This document shows, one piece after another, positions 30,701-40,540 of a stretch of 64,000 bases of DNA. Source of the DNA: Sabethes cyaneus (taxonomy: Eukaryota > Arthropoda > Insecta > Diptera > Culicidae); the NCBI RefSeq assembly GCF_943734655.1, contig NC_071355.1, positions 243,063,183 to 243,127,182 on the forward strand. Reading direction: 5' to 3'. Made by a program: the position numbers and the translations under genes. The notes beneath the pieces are model-generated. The model was not told the origin of the DNA and ran no database searches. It saw only the letters and a program-made list of their open reading frames with translations. Within the stretch, counting starts at the first letter, position 1, and every line of letters starts with the position of its first letter.

Positions 30701-33602
30701 CACACAGCCAGAGCCGTGTGAAGGAGATCCGGACGATAGTTTTGCGCCTCGGTTGGCAGCAGAGCAAGCAGACCATTTTTCACGAATTTGTCATAAACCA
30801 TCGTTAGAACAAACGAAACAAAACAGAAAATAACTACCACAAAACGGTAAAAGCCGGAACGTCGTTCCGTCGTTCTTGATCCTTTTTTTTGGTGGCCTGT
30901 CCAAAAAATTGCAATCGTCAGAGAAAGCCTGCGAGCCGGGAAATGAACCAGTCCGGCCGCCCGCCCGCCCACCGCCCGACGGTTCAGAAAGATTGAAGCA
31001 TTTCAATTTCGGAATAGCTGAGTCTGAGTCTGACTCTTTTGGGGCGGCCGCCGGTCGGGGCTTCAAAAGGAGCAGTCATCCAGCTAGTCCTAGTCCTAGC
31101 TAGGACTAGCTAGCTAGCAGCTAGTTGTAGATTGTACATAACACATACGTACTAGGCACAGGTCGGCCGACAATGATTTCCACTGCAATTTTACAATTAG
31201 TATTGCTGCTCCGCTCCGGCATCGGCTTTTGCAGGTTATGCCGGAGTTTTCGAACCCGGCCTAGACGCTGCGCCGCTGCTGCAAGGCAGGCAGATTAGAA
31301 TTTCGATTTTCCCAGCAGCAGCACCGAAAGAACCGGCTTCGCTTGGGTTCCGTTGCCAGTCAGTAAGTTGCACAGCAGCTCGGCTGGTTGCTGATTTGGC
31401 ATGCGGTAGATTTTAAAAAATTTCGGTTAGATATCTGCATATTCTTTGTTTTCTTGCGGGGGGGAGGCTGTGCTTTTTATTTTTTAGCCAACCGGGTGGC
31501 AGCTGGAACTGGGTACTAAGCCAACATTCCCGGTTGGGTAGGCCTTTGCCGGGCGTTGGAAGTTTGAATTTTTTCCGAGGCTAGTTAGGTGCCTCCTGAC
31601 TGACTGATGTTTGGTAGTTTTTGATGGGAACTAGCAAGCAATCCGTTCCAGACTGCGACTGCGGAGTTACGTCGACGACGACGACCGTCGGTTTTAGTTT
31701 TATTGTTTCGAGTTTTATCTAGTTTACGAGTGGCTGAATTACCTGGATGGTAACGGCCTGAGGGAAAGGATACGTTTTCCGGTTTAGTTCTGTCTGGAAC
31801 AAGGCCTGAGGCAAGTTTATGCTGTGGGATCCTTTATAATGCATCCAACAACTCAGGCTCTCAGGCTCAGGCTCACAGAAAAATTACCGTTCTTTTTACC
31901 AAAATTAAAAGAAAATAGTAAATTGCAGTGCAAAACTAGAATTTTTTGACAACAAATTATTTGAAGATCCTTTCGCTTCTCGGAAAAGCTTTCGACGAAC
32001 GGCCAGCGGCCGTCCAACTTTCGGTGGCGGGTGGTGGATTTTTCGGGCCGCAAAATTTTTGAGACAGCACACCGGAACCTGAACCTGAGTCAGCGCTCGG
32101 TTCGGTTCCGTTCCGTTCCGCCGTTTGGTTCGGTTCGGTTCAGTTCGGCGGTGTGGCATTACGTTGTTGTGTTTTTCCCGTGTCCTCCCATCCCAGGGGG
32201 ATTTCCTAGCATGGGGGCAAGTGGAAGACCGAGCGTGGTACGAGAGTTTGGGACGACAAAAAAGAGCACACTGCTCTGTGTACACGTCTGCCTGCCTGGG
32301 ACTCCGATAGTAATTGGTCTCCAGGGTGATTTACAACGTTTCCCTTTCGAAAGTATGCCGACATGCCGACGTTGGACGTTGCTGCGGCTGTGGCGGTTAG
32401 AAGCAGCAGCAGCAGCAGCGGTGCCATCTCGGGTGCTCTCGATGTTGGGAAACGTTTCGATGCTAGCGGGAGGGGGTGCTAGCTAGCGGGGGAACGGGTT
32501 CGTGGGAGATTGCCATTAATTCCGGGGTTCTGTGCATAGTCGCTTTTAGCAGCGTTTGTGTTTTTTTTGCCTCTCATTTTGGGCTCTGCGGGGCAAAATT
32601 TGCGAAGGCAGTCAAATTCGACCCGGCGGGGACCGAGAGACTGGCGGCCATCATCAGTCATACACGCCGGCAAACGGCACCTGGGAAACGTGCTTAGATT
32701 TTCGGCAATGTCGAGCCGAGCGAAATGGGAAATACAATGAATAAAAAAAAAGCAAACTAAAATCGCAATCATTCCGATGAAGGTATTTACGGCACAGCCA
32801 ATCTCGGTATTATTATTTTTAATGATTTCGGTACTCTCGGTCTGCCGATGTTTCTGGCTGGTTAATTAGTATACGCGAACCCGGGGACTGGTGAGAGCCG
32901 GGAGTTATGCCGCGCCGCCGTTTGTAGTTAAAGCTAAAAAAGTAATTAAAATGTACTGGCGTCACGCAGTTTGTTAATTATTATTAAATTTATTGAATAC
33001 CGATAAAGAAGCTCTAGGCCGCAGTCGGGCGTTATTTAACGGATTATTTGTGTGGAACGCAAACCCCGGCATTCACCGTGGGGTGGTCGCTTTGCTGTTG
33101 TTGAAAAATTCGCTGCTTGTTTAGCGGGGCAGTATAACAATAATTAACAAGACTTGAGGAATAAATTCACTGTGACCTCAAACATGCAAACATGAGCATG
33201 TTGGTTTTCCGAAATATTTCGCTAATTAATGACAACATTTGTTACGAAGCACAGCCAAAATGAAGCTGAAAAGTAATTGTTGTTCAGCTCATTTTAAATT
33301 AAGCTGTTTGCAGTAATTTTAGTGTGGAGTTTAGTTCAAATTCTACCGGAGATGCAGCCATTAGGTTCCACATGAATTTTTAAAGGCGTTTTAATTTTTA
33401 ATGAAGGTTAAAAAGCCTATCCATAAAGGGTAAAAAATTTTACTAACCGAGTAAAGGCCCGTTTGGCATATATGTTTTGAATAGATCTTTTTTGTTGAAG
33501 GTTTATTTAGGAGTGAAAACCAACAGAACTCTAAAAAATAGTATAGTAAAGTTTAGTAAAAATCATCAAAGCATCTCCATCAAATTCCTTTCAAAACAAT
33601 AG
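30701..33602. other. Downstream of ephrin, no further gene recognised
   Basis: This is GC-moderate sequence with simple repeats: an 18-bp perfect palindrome TAGTCCTAGCTAGGACTA at 31091-31108, GTTCGGTTCC-type runs at 32098-32150, and a CAG run at about 32404-32420. The ORFs at 30646-30972 and 32031-32486 have no domain. AATAAA occurs near 32738, but linking it to ephrin would be guesswork. Confidence 0.45.
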
Positions 33603-34729
33603 CCCAAGTAACACTTGCAACACTTTTTTTAGAAAAATATTCAGAAAACAGTTGAATTTAACAAAAAATAACTTTTTTGTGTTAGGAAATATAGACATAG
33701 TTTCTTCAGCAAAGTTGTAAATAATGTAAAAACAAGCAACTTTGCCGAAGAAAAATTTTTTTATCTTTATCGAGTGCTGAACTATAGGGCGTATTCTTTA
33801 AAACTTCTTAAAAAATTGGTTTTCCATACTTAGCTTTTCTTAGTTGCATTCTACAAGAATACAATGTTCTAGGCAATTATCGAAGCACTCAAAACACACG
33901 TTTTTGTAGAAGACCGCGAATCTCTTGGATCTTTACTTGCAAAGTTATCGCATGATCATGCTTTAAATTTTCATAGCTTCACGAGCCTATGGGGTAAAAT
34001 GGACCAAGCGGATTTATGAAATCAGCACTTCATCTTAAAGCTTAAGTCAAGTACTATAAACTTGTATGGGTTCTGCTTGTCCCCAACCACCCAACCATGA
34101 GAGCACTCTCTCGAGTGCAGAGCTACAAAGCATTTTCCTAGGAAATTCTTTAAAAATTAGTTTTTCATACTTGGTTTGGCTTGGCTTAAGTTGGTATTTA
34201 CAAGAATTTATAGTTCTAGGCGATTAATGATGGACTCAAAATACACGTTTTTGCAGAAGGATGTAAATCTCTAAGTTCTTTCCTTACAAAGTTATCGCTT
34301 TTGGTTCGTGAAGTTAAGGAAAAATAAAGCTTAAATAACTTTGTAAGAAAAGGTTCTAGACATTTGTAATCTTCTGCAAAAACATGTGTTTTGAGTCCTT
34401 CAATAATCGCCTAGAACCATATACTCTTGTAAAATGCAACCAACATAAGCTAAGTATGAGAAACTAATTTTTAAGGAATTTTCAAAGAAAATACTCTATA
34501 GCTCTGCACTCGATTGAGGATACGTACGGGGATATTTAGTATGAATACACATGCAACGCATAAGCGTCACTTTGAAATATTTCACAAACATGTCATGTTT
34601 TAGCTCGTTTCTTGCGCTGTTTCAGTCCTAATCTGATTTTAATTAAGTATGGGTAAACGAAAGCTCAGCCATTCGATTTGTTTTAAATCTGCGGTCGATT
34701 CTTATTTAAAACCAAGTGTGTTACTTGGG
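33603..34729. mobile_element. Probable foldback element with CCCAAGTAACAC ends
   Basis: CCCAAGTAACAC at 33603-33614 and its exact inverse at 34718-34729 bound the region. Inside, a block of about 190 bp starting CGAGTGCAGAGCTA occurs three times: directly at about 33771-33961 and 34112-34305, and inverted at about 34325-34512. The last two form a long hairpin with a loop of about 20-30 bp. Shared parts include TTAAAAATTAGTTTNTCATA and CTAGGCGATTANTGA. The ends share the CCCAAGTAACA core with the 108-bp MITE at 8868. There is no ORF. A target duplication is not clear. Confidence 0.65.
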
Positions 34730-35441
34730 AGATGTGATCATTCTTTTGATAAAAAGCCGCAATTTTTAACTTAACCTCTAAAACTTGTTTCGAATAGCAG
34801 ACTTCTTGTTTAAGAGCGTTAGTGTTTTCACAAACTTTTCCGTCAGTCAAATTTCATTCTAATTAGAAATCCTGATTCGCTGTTACACCGCAAACAACAT
34901 TAACATTATTTAAAAACTGAGTTTCATGGTATTCACTCCATTGAAAATGGATGTTGAACATTCTTCGACATTACGGTCTGCGGTTTAATTTTTTTCTTTC
35001 AACTCTTCGAATTCTTGTTATCAAGAGTTTGATTTTGAACTGCACCGGTTTGGCGAGTCGACGATTTAGTGAGAAAAAATGCTTTATTATTTTCGAAAAG
35101 GGCAAAAGTTACCAACCGTACCCGAACTGTACATTGGACAAAATATAAACATCGGTTTTCAGTAAGTAGGACTGCCGATATTATAAAATAATAAAATATC
35201 TTCCCAAAAAATCCTAAAACAAATGTCTAGACTAGCAAGAATAATTTGCTAGTACAGACAATATTCTACATGTTTGTTGTCTATGATCCCATTTAGCACG
35301 GTTTAACGGATCAGTATAAATTTCGCTCCTAGAGCCAGCCAGGGTACGGGAAGTAAGAATAATTTGTACTTAGACAGGAGGTTTCACCTCGAACTAGTAT
35401 CATTTTTGTAACAATCTCCAGCTACACTTCGGTAAAGCAGT
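34730..35441. other. Intergenic with one dispersed repeat fragment
   Basis: The stretch 35328-35412 (TAGAGCCAGCCAGGGTACGG, TAATTTGTACTTAGACAGG, GTTTCACCTCGAAC) is related to 23750-23845. Nothing else was recognised. Confidence 0.5.
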
Positions 35442-35551
35442 CCTAAGTAACAATATGCATTTTAATACACTCTTATTGCGGATTTCATGACCAATTCTGG
35501 TCATAAAAGGCATTATAAGGGTGCAATAAAACCCAAATTGCTGCTTGTTGA
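35442..35551. mobile_element. Degenerate copy of the 108-bp palindromic MITE
   Basis: CCTAAGTAACAATATGC at the left, a CATGACCAATTCTGGTCAT centre and AAAACCCAAATTGCTGC at the right follow the layout of the copy at 8868-8975. The right end is worn and the TA duplication is not visible. Confidence 0.75.
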
Positions 35552-36079
35552 GTGTTGACCCATGCTATTTGTGTATGTATTCACGATATAACACAAGTAA
35601 TATCAAATGGGGGATTGGTGACAGTCTCAGTTCTAACCGTAGTAGCTTGAATGTTCGTAGTAGAGTACGCACCGGGACAGACGCTATCGTGAGCCACTCT
35701 TTAGGTCAGTGGAATCACTGACAAACGCTACACATACCTAATTGCCTTTTTCCCTTTGTCAGCCACGATCGCATGGCGTCTCATTTTTCTAAGCAATTCA
35801 AAATGTTATTTGGAAAAAGTTTTTTAACAAATTTTTTGCGGTGGTGGAAAAGTTCAAATAATAGTAGCAAAGACCATGTTCTATTTTTCAAGAAAACGTT
35901 CGTTCACACAGGGTACGTCCGAGAAATAAGGTATTGTGATGCGACTATATGTTGCTACGTACTTGTACCTATTGGTTTCACAGTTGGTTTGGCCACCAAT
36001 CTCGTGAACGATGGAACATTTATAATCCATGCCACCAAACGAACATTTAACCTGTAGACTTCCGAGTTTTACACAAAAC
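35552..36079. other. Intergenic, nothing recognised
   Basis: The ORF at 35773-36057 (94 codons) has no domain I know. It lies just upstream of a LINE relic and might be part of it, but nothing in it shows that. Confidence 0.4.
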
Positions 36080-36675
36080 TTGGTAATCATATGGTAATGG
36101 CAATCATACTCAATAAATCGTTTAAGCGCGGAAAATTTCCAACTATCTAAAAGCAATCATTTACGCGTGGTGACCGTCGGAACGTTCCAAACTATCATGG
36201 CATCACTAGTCTTTCTGCTGCGTCTTAGTTATTTGAAAGTAATTTTATTTTCTCGCTAGATCAAAATATTATATTTCCACCGACCAACATGAATTTAGTC
36301 TGGTCGTAAGCACGAAGCTTTTTGATTTAACGTCTACTTATAAATTACACATGGAACAAAAGGCATAAATCGATGTGATCTACACGGATTTAAAGGCTGC
36401 GTTTGATCGTATAAGCCATAAAATACTGCTGCAGAAAATTTTGTGACTGACTCAGTACCCAACTATGCTGTGGCAGTATTCAGCGTTTGCAGCATGACTG
36501 CTGCTTCTCTTCCTAGTTTGCCAACCACACCGGGTGTACCACAAGGCAGCAACATGGGACCGCTTCGATTTTGGCGTTTTTGTTTGTGAACGATATTGCT
36601 TTGCCACTTGGAGCCGGATGCAAGCTGATGTATGCCGATGATTTGAAATTATATTCACTATGAGCCAATAACTGT
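36080..36675 (+). mobile_element. LINE reverse-transcriptase relic (Jockey-like)
   Basis: In order along the plus strand, in changing frames, are RGKFPTI, GDRRNVPNYHGITSLSAAS, IDVIYTDLKAAFDRISHKIL, GVPQGSNMGPL and KLMYADDLKLYS. These are the expected consecutive blocks of a Jockey-clade reverse transcriptase: fingers, the TDLKAAFD catalytic block, PQGS and YADD. Stops and frameshifts between blocks show that it is dead. The endonuclease and C-terminal parts are not visible. Confidence 0.9.
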
Positions 36676-37089
36676 CTGCATCCGGACGTTTTCTACTGTT
36701 GGAAGTTTAAAGAACCATCACAAAAGATTGCTCATAAATTGTATAGTGCTAGATTTTGATAAGCCGACCAGAAACATTCAATAAGACAATCCATGTCAGT
36801 TAATTTTTACTATTTGTTTATAATATGGCAAAATTTACGCTGCGTTGCGGCTGACACAGGAGATTGAAAAGAGTTTCATGGAAAAGCTTGTTCGTACGTA
36901 GTAAATCGGGGACGGACCCCACTCGTTTCCTAATATGACATACGAATCATTCAAATTGTTACCCAGTTGCTAGTTACAACTTCTTTTCTCCTTTTTCTGG
37001 CAGTACCGTAATGGTTTTCATTGTTCGTTTTCATACAGTTTCACTTTTTTGAGGTTATCCAAGAATCAAATCATTTTTTGTTGTCTTTA

Positions 37090-37196
37090 TCTCAAGTAAT
37101 ATTGAATTTTTTATACCCTTATAATGGTTTTTATCACCAAAATTGGCCTTAAATACCGTTTTAAAAGTGCAACAAAACTCAATTTGTTTCTTGGGG
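37090..37196. mobile_element. 108-bp-type palindromic MITE inside mariner
   Basis: The ends are TCTCAAGTAATATTG and, in reverse complement, CCCCAAGAAACAAATTG. TA lies outside both (37088-37089 and 37197-37198). The centre CACCAAAATTGG and overall length match the copy at 8868-8975. Transposase-like sequence reads up to one side (IRWYP) and resumes on the other (FDSWITSKK). Confidence 0.82.
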
Positions 37197-37410
37197 TACC
37201 ACCTGATGTCCTGATGATCGTAAACCTTCGAATAGAACAAGTAATAATAATCGAACGGCGCAATGCCTGAAGAATATGCTATTTGAGTGTTTTCAAGTAG
37301 TGTTTTATCGAGTTTGCCAACAAGGAACGAAGCATTGTCATACTGTAGGATTATTTTCTCGTACTTCTGCTCGTATTGTGTCCGTTTTTCGCCTGAAATG
37401 GTCTATTAAA

Positions 37411-37618
37411 AAACAAAGCCATAGGTATAAACGTCCTATTGTGAACTTGACCCTTCTTTATCGACAGACTTCGCCACCGGTTATTAGAGTACAGGACAAT
37501 TACGGGGCTAGTGCAGCGATTCTATTGACTCTATAGCAGCACCTCCCAGCCGAGATTCGAACATACGACGACTGGCTTGTTAGGCTAGTATCGTACCCCG
37601 AAGCTAGCTAGGCGGGCA
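37411..37618 (-). mobile_element. tRNA-derived SINE inside mariner, with target duplication
   Basis: In reverse complement it has the same order as the SINE at 19368: a GAGATTCGAACATACGACGA-type B box (here in plus sense), then GACAATTACGGGGCTAGTGC and GTCTGTCGATAAAGAAGGGT. AAATGGTCTATTAAA (37396-37410) and AAATGGCCTATTAAA (37619-37633) flank it, a 15-bp target duplication with one later change. Confidence 0.88.
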
Positions 37619-37839
37619 AAATGGCCTATTAAATGTTTCTGATATTCTTCTACGGTCGCCATAGACCGTATTTAATCAGGCAGAACGATCTGATCTGTAA
37701 CACTATAACTTTTTTTTTTCTCACTGCTATATATTATCAAGCTAACAAGGATGGCGTAATAAAACCAATTGCGTTTTACATTACCTTTAAAGAGGTTGTA
37801 AGAGGAAAGAAAAGCAAATTGTTGTCACTACATTTCGAT

Positions 37840-38028
37840 AAAATTTGGCTTTTAGCTCTTTTGGTCGACAGGCTTTGCAGTCAACTGTTAGAGTACAAAG
37901 CAATTGTTGACTTAGTGCTACGATTCTATTTACTGTATCAGTCTATCCCAACCGAAATTCGAACATACGACGACTGGCTTATTAGATCAGTGTCGTACCT
38001 CGTGGCTGGCTGGGAGACGTTTTGTGAA
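37840..38028 (-). mobile_element. Second tRNA-derived SINE copy
   Basis: AAATTCGAACATACGACGAC and TGGCTTATTAGATCAGTGTC are the decayed tRNA-like head on the minus strand. GTCGACAGGCTTTGCAGTC is the decayed tail. It is more diverged than the copy at 37411, and no target duplication was found. Confidence 0.75.
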
Positions 38029-40209
38029 GATTGTGAAAATCTCTGAAGGAATCCAGGAGCTACTTGCAAATATTTTATTTTCTATTTTTTAATAACCCGT
38101 TCCAGGCCTTCCATCAGCATCCTCTTTTATTCGCGTAGCCTCTGAATTTCGGTGCTCTCCGCCAAATCAGTTATGCTTATCAATTTTTCACCCTCTGCTT
38201 GGGCATGAGCTTGCGAGTAAACTTGCGCGGGAAAAAAGAACAAATAGAGAACTCATCCGCGGAGTGTAATTTTCCAGTCAGCAGAAAAGGAGAAAGCGAT
38301 TGGAGAACCCGCCTAGGGAAATAGAGTAGGTGGGGAACTTTCTCCTTTTCGGTAGGTCGGGTTAAGACCCGCTGTATGGGGAAAATATACGAGAGTTGTT
38401 CTGACAAGTCTTGCAGGATGGTTGGCATATGGAGCAAATGCAAAACTTTTCCATTGAACTTTATTTTAGAGTTAAAGTTTAGCTAACATCGGTGGCTGGA
38501 AAACGAATATGTAGCTTGTACAGAAATTGAGATCACTTTGTCAGATACGAAATTTACTGAAAAGCGGGATAAATCACTTGATCGTGAAAGTCTAGTGAAA
38601 GTGTCATTTCAGAATGTCGAAAAACATTTTAAAGTCTCTTGTATTGAAAGCAGAGAAACAGCAGCTACTTCTCTAGAAGATGATAGGTGATGTGAAAACA
38701 CAGATGGAAGTGAGTAAGTTAGACGAGAAAATTTCTGAAATTGGATAATTTTTCTCGTTGATTGAAAAATAATTCAAATATGAATGAGCGCATTTCCTGG
38801 AAAAATCAGGGAATTTTATTTTTCGTGTCAAGTTGCCATCCTGTGTAAGCTTCTTCTCCCTTTAGTATGAGTCTTCGGTTTCTTAAATCAGTTCATTTAA
38901 AAAAAAATTGAAAAATGCGGCAAGATAGACTGGTGCTTGCCAGTTTCCCCATAATGAAAAACTCCAAAACGAAAAATTTCCTAAGAGTTAGAATATGGGT
39001 TTTCCGGCATTTCTATTGAATACTCCGCCGTCATGGAAAATTTTGTGAAAAGCTTGTTACAACTGATATTTTTCCTGGATTGCTGAGAAAATTTTATTGC
39101 ATTTTCATATAAAAATTTGTCCTACGATGCTTAGTTTAAAAGTTATAAACTTGCCATTGCCGAGAAAACTCAGTCCTATAATTACATAACTTTTAAGGTG
39201 AGCTCTTTGAAATCAAATTATGAGCGCCAATGTTGAGAAGTGTCTGGTTTCAAGTGGGATAGACACTCAGATATTTGCTAATTTTCCATTGGCTGGAGTT
39301 GTTTGGGAGCCTTAAAAAATGCGAAATATTGAGCGAAATAGTTGTCTTTCCTCCGCAATGATTTCAGATGATTTAATCTTTTAAAGCAAGTTCTAGTAAT
39401 CGGTTCCACCGTGGCTGTTAAAAGTGATCCGGACTTTTCCGGACTTTCAATGGAATACCTGGTCCGGTCCGGTTCCGGAACGCTTCGTTTCGGTTCCGGT
39501 CCGGTAAAAAATCGGATTCCAAAATTTCGTACGGATCGGACTTTACCCGGTCCGATGTCGATCACTACTCATTATATGAGTAAATATTTATTAGCTGAAC
39601 GTTTGTATTGATAAATCAATTGTAGCTCCTGCCGTGTGGCATGTTGGACCGTCTTGATGAGACCACAGTTTCTGCACATCAAGCGCAGTATATTGTGGTA
39701 CAAAAAACTCGATGAGAAAAAATAAAAATAATGGTGTTTTGACTATGGCCTGTTATCTTGAAGAGTAAAAGTGATTCGCAAACGATATATGCTTGAAATA
39801 ATTGCTATGACTATGGACGATTATGTGGAACATAAAATGGACGAAAAATGCGAAGAGTGTTTCGAATTAAACCATGGTTTTCGTAAAAAAATCTGCACTT
39901 TTATTGCAGACGTTTTTTAGATTTGAGTCTATTTATAATGAAATAGCAAATCAAACTGCACACGAAATAAGTGACAGCTGTAAAAATGGCTGTAAATTGG
40001 TTCGTACTGTAAGCCACATTAACCCACTAATCTTCCCATTTGGTAAGGTAACGTTACTATTTTTCAATTTTTCCGCTCTTTATACCACGTCTTGTTCTAT
40101 AGTAAACAGTTTTTTCAATAGTTATACTATATTCTTCCGTTCGTTCCATATATTGTGAACTATTCTTACGAAAAATTTTTAAATAATGGCGGACTTCATT
40201 GTTAAGCCA
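38029..40209. other. Intergenic, no gene recognised
   Basis: AT-rich apart from a CCGG-rich patch at about 39415-39565 in which GGTCCGGTTCCGG-type motifs repeat. This patch resembles the end of a DNA transposon but cannot be classified. ORFs 39278-39611 are translations of this patch. Confidence 0.45.
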
Positions 40210-40540
40210 CCCAGCTGGCATTTTCATATGTATATAAAAGATAATAAATCGTATTTGATGTGCAAAATCGGCATATCCGTACTATTACGTGATTAGGAAA
40301 GATTTTAAGCGTTACGACTATATAAGTATTTATATACGATAATATCCGATTATGCGCGACTTGCTTCGTACTGCTATACAATTTTGTGCTGAAAATCGTA
40401 TGTATGTCAGTTTCTATCATTATATACGATAGAAAATCAACTTGGGTCCACTTTATCAAGCTTTATTTACGATTTCAAATGTGTTAAGAGCTATTTACGA
40501 TAATTTTCGTACATTGATATACGAGTTGGTGCTAGCTGGG
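40210..40540 (-). mobile_element. Uninterrupted MITE copy (331 bp)
   Basis: The ends are CCCAGCTGGCATTTTC and, in reverse complement, CCCAGCTAGCACCAACTC. The body is AT-rich with repeated ATATACGATA-like words and no coding capacity. On the opposite strand it aligns end to end with the two halves of the MITE at 5194-7650. CGATAATATCCG at 40337-40348 is the intact counterpart of the Helitron insertion site. Confidence 0.88.

Larger units (their letters stand above)
36940..37720 (-). mobile_element. mariner transposase relic, split by a MITE and a SINE
   Basis: On the minus strand 37199-37396 reads without a stop and contains EKRTQYEQKYEKIILQYDNA and GIAPFDYYYLFYSKVYDHQD. These are the mariner blocks around the second and third catalytic Asp (ILQHDNARPH and SPDLAPSDYHLF). 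About eight residues usually found before the SPDLAP block are missing. Beyond the MITE, 36940-37075 gives FDSWITSKK and RKEVVTSNW, matching the C-terminal W-DSW-ASK and W-KVVASDGQY blocks. Traces of the preceding part continue past the SINE to about 37720. The first catalytic Asp and the DNA-binding domain were not found. Confidence 0.85.
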
